Positions 34,709-43,224 of a stretch of DNA of 58,413 nt are shown here, in pieces. The position numbers and the translations under genes were made by a program. Below the pieces are notes generated by a model. That model ran no database searches and was not told where the DNA came from. It saw only the letters and a program-made list of their open reading frames with translations. Position 1 is the first letter of the stretch. Every line of letters starts with the position of its first letter. The DNA comes from JBAXAM01 sp964213355 (GTDB taxonomy: Bacteria; Pseudomonadota; Gammaproteobacteria; UBA9339), in contig CAXOVY010000022.1 in NCBI GenBank assembly GCA_964213355.1, positions 1 to 58,413 on the forward strand, read 5' to 3'.

Positions 34709-35275
34709 CTATTTAAGTGGATTAGTTAAAGCCTGAGCAGCTTGGTGGTTGGTTTTTGTTTCTGTAGTAGTAGGATGTAGATCGAGCGGAAAAATTTTAG
34801 ATAGTCCCAATAGCAGGAAAAGCAAAACGATAACTCGAGATGCGTTGGAGGAATCATTTTGTGGTTTTACATCCAAGGGTGTTTTATTGCGTGTTGTCCA
34901 ATAGTCATCACCGTAGTTAATCAAGATTTCTGTTCCTGCAGGAATGCGTTTAGTGGCTATAAAGCTTAGTACTTGGTTTTGGCGGTTGCGAACAAAGTTT
35001 GCATTAGGTTGTGTGGAGTGGTTATACATACTGCCATAACCTAAGGCAACAGCGCAGTTGTTGTCATCCCAAAGAAAGGCTAGGTCATCGAAAGCAATTG
35101 TCTGCTTTCTTTTTAAGCTACTAAAAAGTATTACTGGGCATTCTTCGATCACTTTTTTTGGTGCAATATCTTTTTTAGCAAATACACCATAACGGTGGAG
35201 TGGGGATGGTCTTATTTCGATATTGGCTTGTTCAAAAGGATCTGTTTTATAAAATGGTTGTTCGATTTCTTCCAT
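34709..35275 (-). CDS. SET-domain protein with C-terminal membrane helix
   Basis: 188 residues. Residues ~18-130 form a SET domain: HRYGVFAKKDIAPKKVIEE, the central YNHSTQPNANF (the NHS motif that binds SAM) and GTEILINYGDDYW (the conserved E-x-L-x-x-x-Y region). This fold usually methylates protein lysines. No pre-SET or post-SET zinc cysteines are present. A hydrophobic helix follows at about 148-160 (RVIVLLFLLLGL), then a polar tail. In intracellular Legionellales SET proteins are known as secreted histone or host-protein methyltransferases; a membrane-tethered version would be unusual. An internal housekeeping role cannot be excluded. Confidence 0.8.
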   Translation of the reverse strand: MEEIEQPFYKTDPFEQANIEIRPSPLHRYGVFAKKDIAPKKVIEECPVILFSSLKRKQTIAFDDLAFLWDDNNCAVALGYGSMYNHSTQPNANFVRNRQNQVLSFIATKRIPAGTEILINYGDDYWTTRNKTPLDVKPQNDSSNASRVIVLLFLLLGLSKIFPLDLHPTTTETKTNHQAAQALTNPLK

Positions 35276-35300
35276 AAAACTTTAAAACTCGTAATAAAAT

Positions 35301-35372
35301 GGGCGATACTGGAATCGAACCAGTGACCCCTGCCATGTGAAAGCAGTGCTCTACCACCTGAGCTAATCGCCC
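35301..35372 (-). tRNA. tRNA-Val (anticodon CAC)
   Basis: 72 bases on the minus strand fold as a full cloverleaf: acceptor GGGCGAT/ATCGCCC, D arm GCTC..GAGC, anticodon stem CTGCT/GGCAG with loop TTCACAT (anticodon CAC, reading GTG), and T arm ACTGG-TTCGATT-CCAGT. The body closely follows the E. coli tRNA-Val pattern. CCA is not encoded. Confidence 0.95.
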
Positions 35373-35377
35373 GCAAC

Positions 35378-35463
35378 TGGGGTCAGGTCTTGAATCGTGA
35401 ATTTTTGTAGATAATTACTTTTTTGGTTATATCTAAAAATTCACGATTCAAGACCTGACCCCA
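35378..35463. repeat. REP/MITE-like inverted repeat next to tRNA-Val
   Basis: Arms of about 34-36 bases (35378-35413 and 35430-35463), near-perfect reverse complements differing by one two-base gap, with a 16-base loop. Each tip reads TGGGGTCAGGTCTTG. The element sits 5 bases from the 5' end of tRNA-Val, where the tRNA promoter would be expected. Palindromic units with GGGGTCAGGTCTTG tips are often mobilised by REP-associated tyrosine transposases; no such gene is present here. Confidence 0.9.
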
Positions 35464-35492
35464 TTAATGTTTCTAAAAATGCAATACTAGTT

Positions 35493-35498
35493 TATAAT
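35493..35498 (+). promoter_or_regulatory. Likely -10 element for gltX
   Basis: TATAAT 34 bp before the gltX ATG. No strong -35. It lies just outside the adjacent REP-like element. Confidence 0.4.
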
Positions 35499-35531
35499 CT
35501 ACCTTCTTGTCTAGAATTATAAGGCACTTGT

Positions 35532-36941
35532 ATGATTGTTCGAACTCGTTTTGCACCCAGTCCAACTGGTAGTTTACACTTAGGCAATATTCGTACCGCA
35601 CTTTTTTGCTGGCTTTATTCGCGTAATCGTGGTGGCGAATTTATATTACGGATCGAAGATACTGATCAGCAGCGTTCGACCCAGGAAGCCACCCAATTAA
35701 TTTTAGACAGCATGAGCTGGCTTGGTCTTGATTATGATGCTGGACCGTTTTATCAAGCCCAGCGGCTTGATCATTATCGCAAGGTAGCGGAGCGTTTAAT
35801 CGAGGCAGGTCTAGCTTACCGCTGTTATTGTTCCAAAGAAAAATTAGCTGAGCAAAGAGAAAGGCAATTTGCGAATAAAGAAAAGCCACGCTATGATGGA
35901 TGTTGTCGCAATCAAAATTTGCCAGAAGATAAAGAGCAACCATTTGTCATACGGTTTAAAAACCCACAGGGAGGATCGGTTGAATTTGAAGATCAAATAC
36001 TAGGGTCTTTGAGTTTCCAAAACAGCGAACTTGACGACTTAATAATTATTCGTACAGATGGTTTTCCAACCTATAATTTTTGTGTAGTTGTTGATGATTT
36101 AGATATGAAAATTACCCACGTTATTCGCGGCTCTGATCACATAAACAACACTCCCAGGCAAATTAATATTTTTCATGCTTTTGATGCTGAGCCACCAATA
36201 TATGCTCATGTCCCGATGATTTTAGGTAATGATGGCAAATTGCTATCTAAAAGCCACGGTGCGGCTAGTGTGCTGCAGTATCGGGATGATGGTTTTTTGC
36301 CAGAAGTGGTACTAAACTATTTAGTGCGGCTTGGTTGGTCACATGGTGATCAAGAAATTTTTTCGCGAGACGAAATGATCAAGCTATTTGATATCAAGGA
36401 CATCAACAGGGCTGCAGCAGCTTTTAATCCCGAAAAATTACTTTGGCTTAATCGTTACTATATTAAAACATTAGATCCGCAAATAGTGGCGTCTCATTTA
36501 ATGCCGCAAATGCAAGAGCTAAAAATCGATTATAATGAAGGACCGGCGCTGAGTGAGGTAGTTGTTGCTTTGAGAGAGCGTGTAGAAACATTGCGTGAAA
36601 TGGCAGTGAAAAGCCGTTGTTTTTATGAAGACTTCGCAGATTATCAAGAGGATGCAAAAAAACATTTGAATCCAGAGACAGTTTCGTTTTTACAAGCTGC
36701 ACGCCATCGTTTTGATATTCTAACTGCTTGGACTGATGAAAATCTGCACCAGGTGATTGAAGATATTGCTAAGCAATTTGAATTAAAGCTTGGTAAGGTA
36801 GCTCAACCTATTAGAGTTGCGGTTACTGGAACAGTTGTGTCTCCTCCGCTCAATATAACGCTTAGGCTATTAGGAAAACGACGTATACTAGGGCGGATTG
36901 ACAAGGCTTTGTCTTATATCGCTGATAAGCAGTTGAAATAA
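35532..36941 (+). CDS. gltX: Glutamate-tRNA ligase
   Basis: Class I aminoacyl-tRNA synthetase charging tRNA-Glu. 469 residues: HIGH-type motif in RFAPSPTGSLHLGNIRTALF, a Cys-rich insert (CYCSKEKLAEQ...CC), and the KMSKS-type loop KLLSKSHGA. The C-terminal anticodon-binding domain is complete. Divergent from tRNA-Val. Confidence 0.97.
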   Translation: MIVRTRFAPSPTGSLHLGNIRTALFCWLYSRNRGGEFILRIEDTDQQRSTQEATQLILDSMSWLGLDYDAGPFYQAQRLDHYRKVAERLIEAGLAYRCYCSKEKLAEQRERQFANKEKPRYDGCCRNQNLPEDKEQPFVIRFKNPQGGSVEFEDQILGSLSFQNSELDDLIIIRTDGFPTYNFCVVVDDLDMKITHVIRGSDHINNTPRQINIFHAFDAEPPIYAHVPMILGNDGKLLSKSHGAASVLQYRDDGFLPEVVLNYLVRLGWSHGDQEIFSRDEMIKLFDIKDINRAAAAFNPEKLLWLNRYYIKTLDPQIVASHLMPQMQELKIDYNEGPALSEVVVALRERVETLREMAVKSRCFYEDFADYQEDAKKHLNPETVSFLQAARHRFDILTAWTDENLHQVIEDIAKQFELKLGKVAQPIRVAVTGTVVSPPLNITLRLLGKRRILGRIDKALSYIADKQLK

Positions 36942-37026
36942 TTGCTTGTTGTCACCAGAATCAATAAACTAAGCTACAATAAGTAGTACAATATTTTTAA
37001 TACTTTGACTTGTTTGCGTAATATAT

Positions 37027-38271
37027 ATGAAGACTAATAAAGATAAAACAATGAGTTGTTCATTTTGTGGTAAAAACCAAAATGAAGTACAAAAGATAAT
37101 TGCTGGCTCATCTGCTTCTATATGTGATGAGTGTATTGGTATGTGCAAAGAGATGCTAGAGACTGACCAAAAAACACAGCAAATTATTGAAGCTGAAATT
37201 AAGGTACCAACACCAGAAGAAATTAATAAATTTTTGAATGATTATGTGGTTGGGCAAGAATATGCAAAAAAAACCCTAAGCGTTGCCGTTCATAACCATT
37301 ATAAAAGATTATCTTATAAAAACAGCAAGGATGATGGTGTTGAGTTAAGTAAAAGCAATATCTTGCTTATTGGTCCAACCGGGTGCGGTAAAACTTTGCT
37401 TGCAGAATCACTTGCTCGGATGCTGAATGTTCCTTTTGCCATTGCAGATGCTACGACGCTTACTGAAGCTGGTTACGTTGGTGATGATATCGAAACTATT
37501 GTCCAAAAATTATTACAAAAGTGCGATTACGACGTTAAAAAAGCCCAAACCGGTATAATTTATATTGACGAAATAGACAAAATATCGCGCAAAGGCGATA
37601 GTGCCTCGATTACGCGTGATGTTTCAGGTGAAGGGGTGCAACAAGGATTATTAAAAATGATCGAAGGAACGGTCGCTAGTGTGCCGCCTCATGGTGGGCG
37701 CAAACATCCACAACAAGAGTATTTGCAGGTTGACACTAGAAATATTCTTTTTATTTGTGGTGGAGCTTTTGCAGAGCTAGATAAAATCATAAGAGCACGC
37801 ACGGAAAAGTCAGGTATTGGATTTGCTGCAGAAATTTATGGTGAAGAAAACAAAAAAGCTGTTGGCGAGTTGTTGCGTCAGGTGGAGCCAGAAGACTTAA
37901 TAAAATTTGGGCTAATCCCAGAGTTTATTGGGCGCCTACCAGTAATTGCAGTATTAGATGAATTGGAAGAAGCTGAAATGGTAAGTATTTTAAAAGAGCC
38001 AAAAAATGCCCTAACCAAGCAATATCATAAATTGTTTCTTATGGAAAATGTGGAAATTGAATTTCAAGACGAGGCTTTAAAAACCGTAGCCAAAAAAGCT
38101 TTGGCGAAAAAAGCGGGCGCTCGTGGTTTAAGGTCGATTTTGGAAAAATTGTTGCTAGAAACCATGTATCACTTGCCATCACAAAAAGGTTTAAGCAAAG
38201 TTATAATTGATGCTGGGGTTGTAAATGGTAAGAATGCCCCAATTTTAATCTACGAAGGAACCAGCTCATAA
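37027..38271 (+). CDS. clpX: ATP-dependent protease ATPase subunit ClpX
   Basis: AAA+ unfoldase that feeds substrates to ClpP. 414 residues with N-terminal zinc domain (CSFCGKN...CDECIGMC), Walker A IGPTGCGKTLLAESLA, Walker B IIYIDEIDKI, and the C-terminal GARGLRSILEKL. Either 37027 or 37051 (MSCSFCGK) could be the start. lon follows as usual, but clpP (and tig) that normally precede are not here; gltX does so instead. Confidence 0.97.
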   Translation: MKTNKDKTMSCSFCGKNQNEVQKIIAGSSASICDECIGMCKEMLETDQKTQQIIEAEIKVPTPEEINKFLNDYVVGQEYAKKTLSVAVHNHYKRLSYKNSKDDGVELSKSNILLIGPTGCGKTLLAESLARMLNVPFAIADATTLTEAGYVGDDIETIVQKLLQKCDYDVKKAQTGIIYIDEIDKISRKGDSASITRDVSGEGVQQGLLKMIEGTVASVPPHGGRKHPQQEYLQVDTRNILFICGGAFAELDKIIRARTEKSGIGFAAEIYGEENKKAVGELLRQVEPEDLIKFGLIPEFIGRLPVIAVLDELEEAEMVSILKEPKNALTKQYHKLFLMENVEIEFQDEALKTVAKKALAKKAGARGLRSILEKLLLETMYHLPSQKGLSKVIIDAGVVNGKNAPILIYEGTSS

Positions 38272-38422
38272 ACTCACTATGCTGCATAAATCGGTGCTTT
38301 TCAGCTATCACAGCTGCTTGTCATACCACCAGCGTATGTTGCCGCTGCGGTTATCGAAAATCTACGGTTTCTGGCCTAGCCTAGCGAGTTTCTGAGTTGG
38401 TTCTAAAAATGAAACGAAAAAT

Positions 38423-40831
38423 ATGGCTGAAATTAACATGCACAGAACGCAAGAAAAACAAAACTCAATTCCAATATTACCACTGCGCGATTCGGTTATT
38501 TATCCTTTTATGGTGGTACCATTATTTATTAATCGTCCCAAATCAATTCAGGCGCTAGAAACCAGCGTTAATACCGGCAAACAAATATTTTTTGTTGCGC
38601 AAAAAGATGCAAAAAACGAAGATCCAAAATTTGATGATCTTTATCATATTGGTACTATGGCTAACGTTTTGCAAGTATTAAAATTACCAGATGGTACTAT
38701 CAAGGTTTTAGCTGAAGGCATTAGTCGTGGCAAAATTAAGAATTTAGTAGTAAATGAAAATTTGCTAATTGGTGAAATCGAAGCGCTAGAAGATACTATA
38801 CTCAAAGACAATGAAACTGAAGCGTTGATTCGTTCTCTCCTAGATGAGTTTAGCAATTTCGTTAAATTAAACTCTAAAATTCCCCCGGAAATTTTGTCTG
38901 CTCTAGCTAATATTAACGAACCTGGGCGTTTAGCCGACGCTGTTGCTGCTCATTTGCCATTGATTAAATTTGAGGACAAGCAGAAAATTTTAGAAATACA
39001 AGATGCTAAACAAAGACTGCAATTTGTTATTGGTTTATTGGTACATGAGCTTGAAGTGCTTCAAGTCGAAGAAAAATTAAAACACCGCGTTAAAACTCAG
39101 TTGGACAAAACGCAGCGGGAGTTTTATTTGAATGAAAAGCTCAAGGCAGTACAAAAAGAACTCGATGAGATCAGCGAGGGTCGTCAGCCACTATCTGAAG
39201 CAGAAAAACTAAAGGCAAGAATTGAAAAAGCTGGTTTAAGTAAAGAAGCCAAAGAAAAGGCTTTAGCCGAATTTAACAAGTTAAAAATGATGCCGCCCAT
39301 GTCGGCAGAAGCAACTGTTTCACGTAACTATTTAGATTGGCTTTTAGATATACCTTGGAAGAAAATGACCAAGGTTAATAAAAGCTTACCTAAGGCTGAA
39401 AAAATTCTTGAGGTTGGTCACTATGGCTTAGAAAAAATTAAAGAACGCATTATAGAATATTTAGCAGTACAAAATCGGGTGCGCAAAATTAAAGGGCCAA
39501 TTTTATGTTTGGTTGGGCCGCCGGGTGTGGGTAAGACCTCATTAGGACAATCAATTGCTCATGCCACGGGGCGTGAACTTATTCGTGTTTCGCTTGGCGG
39601 AGTGCGTGATGAAGCGGAAATTCGTGGGCATCGCCGCACTTATATAGGTGCGCTTCCGGGTAAGATTTTACAAAAAATGGCCAAGGTTAAAGTGCGCAAT
39701 CCGCTCTTTATGCTAGATGAAGTCGATAAAATGGCTATGGATTTTCGTGGTGATCCAGCTTCTGCCTTGCTCGAAGTATTAGATCCAGAACAAAATCACG
39801 CCTTCAATGATCATTATCTTGAAGTTGATTATGATCTTTCCGATGTTATGTTTATCGCTACTGCAAATTCATTAGATATTCCGCCTGCTTTGCTTGATCG
39901 TATGGAAGTATTGCGTTTAGCCGGTTATACCGAAGACGAAAAATTGCGTATTGCCATGCAATATCTGATTCCAAAACAAATCAAGGAAAGCGGCCTTAAA
40001 TCTAAAGAGATTGTATTTGCCGAAAGCGCAATTGTAGAAATTATTCGTTATTATACCCGTGAAGCTGGAGTGCGTAATTTAGAGCGTGAAATTGCTAAGA
40101 TCTGTCGTAAAGTTGTAAAAGATATTTTGATTAATCCCAAGAGTAAAAAAGTAGAAGTTACCGAGCATCGCATCGAAAAATATTTGGGTGTGAAAATTTA
40201 TCATTTTGGTTTGGCAGAAAATAAAGATCAAGTTGGTCAGGTAACTGGTTTAGCATGGACTGAAGTGGGTGGAGATTTATTAACGATTGAAGTAGCAGTT
40301 GTTCCCGGAAAAGGCAAGGCAATTTATACCGGTCGTTTGGGCGAAATCATGCAAGAATCAATTCATGCTGCTTTAACCGTAGTGCGTAGCCGTAGCCAAG
40401 CTTTGGGTATTGAAAAAGATTTTTATGAAAAGTGTGATTTGCACGTTCATGTACCTGAAGGAGCTACTCCTAAAGATGGTCCCAGCGCTGGTATTGGTAT
40501 GTGCACTGCTTTGGTTTCGGCATTAACTCACATTCCGGTGCGTGCCGATGTCGCTATGACTGGCGAAATAACTTTGCGTGGGGAAGTATTGCAGATTGGT
40601 GGACTAAAAGAAAAATTGCTGGCTGCTTTGCGTGGTGGCATCAAGACAGTGATTATTCCTGAGGAAAACATTAAAGATTTAAAGGAAATGCCAAAAAACA
40701 TTACAGAGTATTTGATTATAAAGCCGGTTAAGTGGATCGATCAGGTTTTAGAAATAGCATTAAAGCATAAGCCTCAAGTTCTAAAGGTTAAAAGTGGTTG
40801 CAAAAAAACAAAAAAAAGCCGCAAAAAGTAA
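38423..40831 (+). CDS. lon: Lon protease
   Basis: ATP-dependent serine protease degrading misfolded and regulatory proteins. 802 residues: N-terminal LON domain (IPILPLRDSVIYPFMVVPLF), coiled coil, Walker A GPPGVGKTSLGQS, Walker B FMLDEVDKM, and the catalytic Ser in PKDGPSAGIGMC with a downstream Lys in LKEKLLAALRGG. The C-terminal tail is Lys-rich. hupB, commonly the next gene, is replaced by pmbA, which overlaps the lon end. Confidence 0.98.
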   Translation: MAEINMHRTQEKQNSIPILPLRDSVIYPFMVVPLFINRPKSIQALETSVNTGKQIFFVAQKDAKNEDPKFDDLYHIGTMANVLQVLKLPDGTIKVLAEGISRGKIKNLVVNENLLIGEIEALEDTILKDNETEALIRSLLDEFSNFVKLNSKIPPEILSALANINEPGRLADAVAAHLPLIKFEDKQKILEIQDAKQRLQFVIGLLVHELEVLQVEEKLKHRVKTQLDKTQREFYLNEKLKAVQKELDEISEGRQPLSEAEKLKARIEKAGLSKEAKEKALAEFNKLKMMPPMSAEATVSRNYLDWLLDIPWKKMTKVNKSLPKAEKILEVGHYGLEKIKERIIEYLAVQNRVRKIKGPILCLVGPPGVGKTSLGQSIAHATGRELIRVSLGGVRDEAEIRGHRRTYIGALPGKILQKMAKVKVRNPLFMLDEVDKMAMDFRGDPASALLEVLDPEQNHAFNDHYLEVDYDLSDVMFIATANSLDIPPALLDRMEVLRLAGYTEDEKLRIAMQYLIPKQIKESGLKSKEIVFAESAIVEIIRYYTREAGVRNLEREIAKICRKVVKDILINPKSKKVEVTEHRIEKYLGVKIYHFGLAENKDQVGQVTGLAWTEVGGDLLTIEVAVVPGKGKAIYTGRLGEIMQESIHAALTVVRSRSQALGIEKDFYEKCDLHVHVPEGATPKDGPSAGIGMCTALVSALTHIPVRADVAMTGEITLRGEVLQIGGLKEKLLAALRGGIKTVIIPEENIKDLKEMPKNITEYLIIKPVKWIDQVLEIALKHKPQVLKVKSGCKKTKKSRKK

Positions 40832-42158
40832 ACACGGATTTGACGAAAGAAAATTCACGGGTTTAACCAGCGATATTATTAAGCAAGCAAAAAAAATGGG
40901 CGCAACTGCGGTTGAGGTTGATGCCGACATTGGTTCTGGTTTTTCTGTCAAGGTTCGTAAAAACAAAGTTGAAACTATTGAGCATAGCAATGGTAAAACT
41001 TTAGGTGTAACCGTATATTTTGGCTATCGTACTGGATCAGCTACTACCTCCGATTTAAAACCAGGGGCTATTGCTACCATGATTGAAAAAGCCTGTCATA
41101 TTGCACGGTTTACTAGTGAAGACCCCTTTGTTGGTTTGGCCGATCCAGAATTAATGGCTTATGATTACCAAGATTTGGATCTATATCACCCCTGGCAAAT
41201 TAAAGTTGAGGAAGCAATTGATCTGGCAAAAAATGCCGAAACCAAAGGTTTTTCCTATGATAAGCGGCTAACTAATTCTGACGGCTTTGGAGTGGATACT
41301 TTTCAAAGTTTTGATATTTACGCCAATAGTCACGGTTTTTGTGGAACCACCGTTGCAACGAAACATAGTTTTGGCTGTTCTTTTATAGCGGAAGATAAAA
41401 ATGAAATGCAGCGTGATTATTATTACACCGTTGCGCGTGATGCTTGTGATCTGGAAAAGGCAGATAGTGTTGCGGCAGAAGCAGCTAAACGTACTATCAA
41501 TCGACTTAATGCGCAAAGAATTACTACGCGCGAATGTCCAATAGTTTTTATTGCGGAAATTGCTAGCAGTTTAATCGGTAATTTCATTTGTGCTATTCAC
41601 GGTAATAATATTTATCGCCGGGCTTCATTTCTGGTTGATCATTTACACAGGCAAGTTTTTGCTAAGCATATTAATATTGAAGAAAATCCGCATATACCAA
41701 AGGCATTGGGCAGCGCTGCTTTTGATGGTGAAGGGGTAAAATTATTTCGCAGTGGCATTGTGGTTGATGGTGTTTTAGAGCGGTATGTACTCGATAGTTA
41801 TGCGGCGCGCAAATTAAAAATGAAAACTACCGGAAATGCTGGTGGTGTACATAATTTGATCGTTAAAACCAGTGATCTTGACTTAAATGGATTGCTTTGT
41901 AAGATGGGGACCGGACTCTTAGTAACTGAGTTAATGGGGGATGGTGTAAATATTGTTACTGGAGACTATTCGCGTGGCATTTTTGGTTATTGGGTAGAAA
42001 ATGGACAGGTTCAGTATCCGGTAACCGGAGTGACAATTGCTGGCAATTTAAGGGATATATTATTAAATATAGTGGCTATTGGTAATGATATTGATTATCG
42101 TAGCAATATATTGACTGGTTCTATTTTACTTGACAAAATGACCGTCGCTGGCAGTTAA
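40794..42158 (+). CDS. pmbA: TldE/PmbA metalloprotease subunit
   Basis: TldE-like partner of TldD in the peptidase that matures microcins and degrades unfolded peptides. 454 residues from a GTG at 40794, overlapping lon by 38 bp; the first conserved stretch is FTGLTSDIIKQAKKMGATAVEVD. Motifs HNLIVKTSDLDLNGLLCKMGTGLLVTELMG and GDYSRGIFGYWVENG near the C-terminus are typical of PmbA. It lacks the HExxxH of TldD, as expected for TldE. TldD is not in the window. It ends 77 bp before tRNA-Lys. Confidence 0.93.
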   Translation: MVAKKQKKAAKSKHGFDERKFTGLTSDIIKQAKKMGATAVEVDADIGSGFSVKVRKNKVETIEHSNGKTLGVTVYFGYRTGSATTSDLKPGAIATMIEKACHIARFTSEDPFVGLADPELMAYDYQDLDLYHPWQIKVEEAIDLAKNAETKGFSYDKRLTNSDGFGVDTFQSFDIYANSHGFCGTTVATKHSFGCSFIAEDKNEMQRDYYYTVARDACDLEKADSVAAEAAKRTINRLNAQRITTRECPIVFIAEIASSLIGNFICAIHGNNIYRRASFLVDHLHRQVFAKHINIEENPHIPKALGSAAFDGEGVKLFRSGIVVDGVLERYVLDSYAARKLKMKTTGNAGGVHNLIVKTSDLDLNGLLCKMGTGLLVTELMGDGVNIVTGDYSRGIFGYWVENGQVQYPVTGVTIAGNLRDILLNIVAIGNDIDYRSNILTGSILLDKMTVAGS

Positions 42159-42180
42159 TTTGATAGATGTTTGTTTTCTG

Positions 42181-42208
42181 TTGCAAACTAATAACACCAA
42201 TGTATTAT
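42181..42208 (+). promoter_or_regulatory. Predicted promoter of tRNA-Lys
   Basis: TTGCAA (42181-42186), 16-base spacer, TATTAT (42203-42208), placed 27 bases before the tRNA 5' end. Confidence 0.55.
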
Positions 42209-42235
42209 TGCAACCTCTTGGTTTTGATTCTTTAT

Positions 42236-42311
42236 GGGCCGTTAGCTCAGTCGGTAGAGCAGCGGACTTTTAATCCGTTGGTCGGGCGTTCAAGTCGCCC
42301 ACGGCCCACCA
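42236..42311 (+). tRNA. tRNA-Lys (anticodon TTT)
   Basis: 76 bases with CCA encoded. Acceptor GGGCCGT/ACGGCCC, D arm, anticodon loop CTTTTAA (anticodon TTT) and T loop TTCAAGT. Everything after this gene is plasmid-like or transposon material, so its 3' end is a candidate integration site. Confidence 0.96.
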
Positions 42312-42502
42312 ATAAAATCAAAGAGTTATAAGATAAATTCCGTGATTAATAATTTGATTTTTATTTTGGGGTTCCTGCAGGGGTTCCTTTGGTGTTGTCG
42401 TTAGATCACCATTGTTTCTCGCATAAATTCTATATGCCGGTTGTTAAAAAGAACCACTATGGCAATGGTCAAGCTCTGGCAATCACCAGTTAAACTAGCG
42501 AA

Positions 42503-42958
42503 TCACTGCTCAAATGCAGCCAAGAATTCTACTATACGCCGATCAATAAAAATACTTTTAGCAGTTATTTGCTTTTTTAGTACTAAGCCGCCTAAACTAG
42601 TACATCGACTTAAAGCCACATACATCTGCCCAGGAGAAAAAGTAGTAGCAAGATCAAGAATGACATTAGTAAAAGTTTTACCCTGGCTTTTATGTACTGT
42701 TAAAGCCCAGGCAAGACGCATGGGGTATTGAGTAAAATCCCCTACTTTTATGGTACGTAAACTATTGGTTACTTCATCAATTCCATACTGAAAAATATCC
42801 CAGCTATGAGGAGCTATCCGTACCACTTGTTTGTCCGCAAGTTGTACTACTATAAGGCCATCTCCATGCTCAATATCAATTATTCGACCAAGTGTGCCAT
42901 TATTCCAACGACCTGACTTATCATTATTAATCATCATTATCTGCGCACCCACCTTTAG
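42503..42958 (-). pseudogene. Pif1/RecD-like helicase, C-terminal fragment
   Basis: About 152 codons of the C-terminal part of a small superfamily 1B helicase. It has KLKVGAQIMMINND, the SH3-like insert NGTLGRIIDIEHGDGLIVV and motif VI region LTVHKSQGKTF...MYVALSRCTSLGGLVL. Its upstream part lies at 46400-47238, beyond the inserted element. Joined, the junction would read ELR/LKVGAQIM in frame, which matches the usual L.LKVGAQVM pattern of the family. Confidence 0.9.
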
Positions 42959-43054
42959 CTTTTATGCCGCATACAAGGTTATGCCGAACCAGTCTATTAT
43001 CGCCCTTAATTTATAAGCCATTCCTCTGATTTTGTCGTTAGATGGTTCGGCATA
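42959..43054 (+). repeat. Left 96-bp inverted repeat of the outer element
   Basis: It matches the complement of 46277-46372 at 93 of 96 positions by direct comparison. Inside it, TTATGCCGAACC and GGTTCGGCATAA form a further inverted pair about 55 bases apart, so each end is itself a hairpin-forming unit. Confidence 0.9.
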
Positions 43055-43224
43055 AAAGTCAAAGATTTTTTAAAAAATTTAGCAACGGATCAGTTGCTTT
43101 AAATGGTTGTCAATTTCCATGTAAAATTGACCCCTCTAGAGCATAAAGTTGCACCGAAAATTGACCCCTCTAATTACTAAATTTACTCTTAAAATTTTAA
43201 CTAATTTTAAGAGGATAAAAGAGG

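Noticed and set aside
42831..43016. Possible small gene next to the helicase fragment
   Set aside because: Its peptide comes from the 96-bp repeat of the outer element and from antisense of the helicase.
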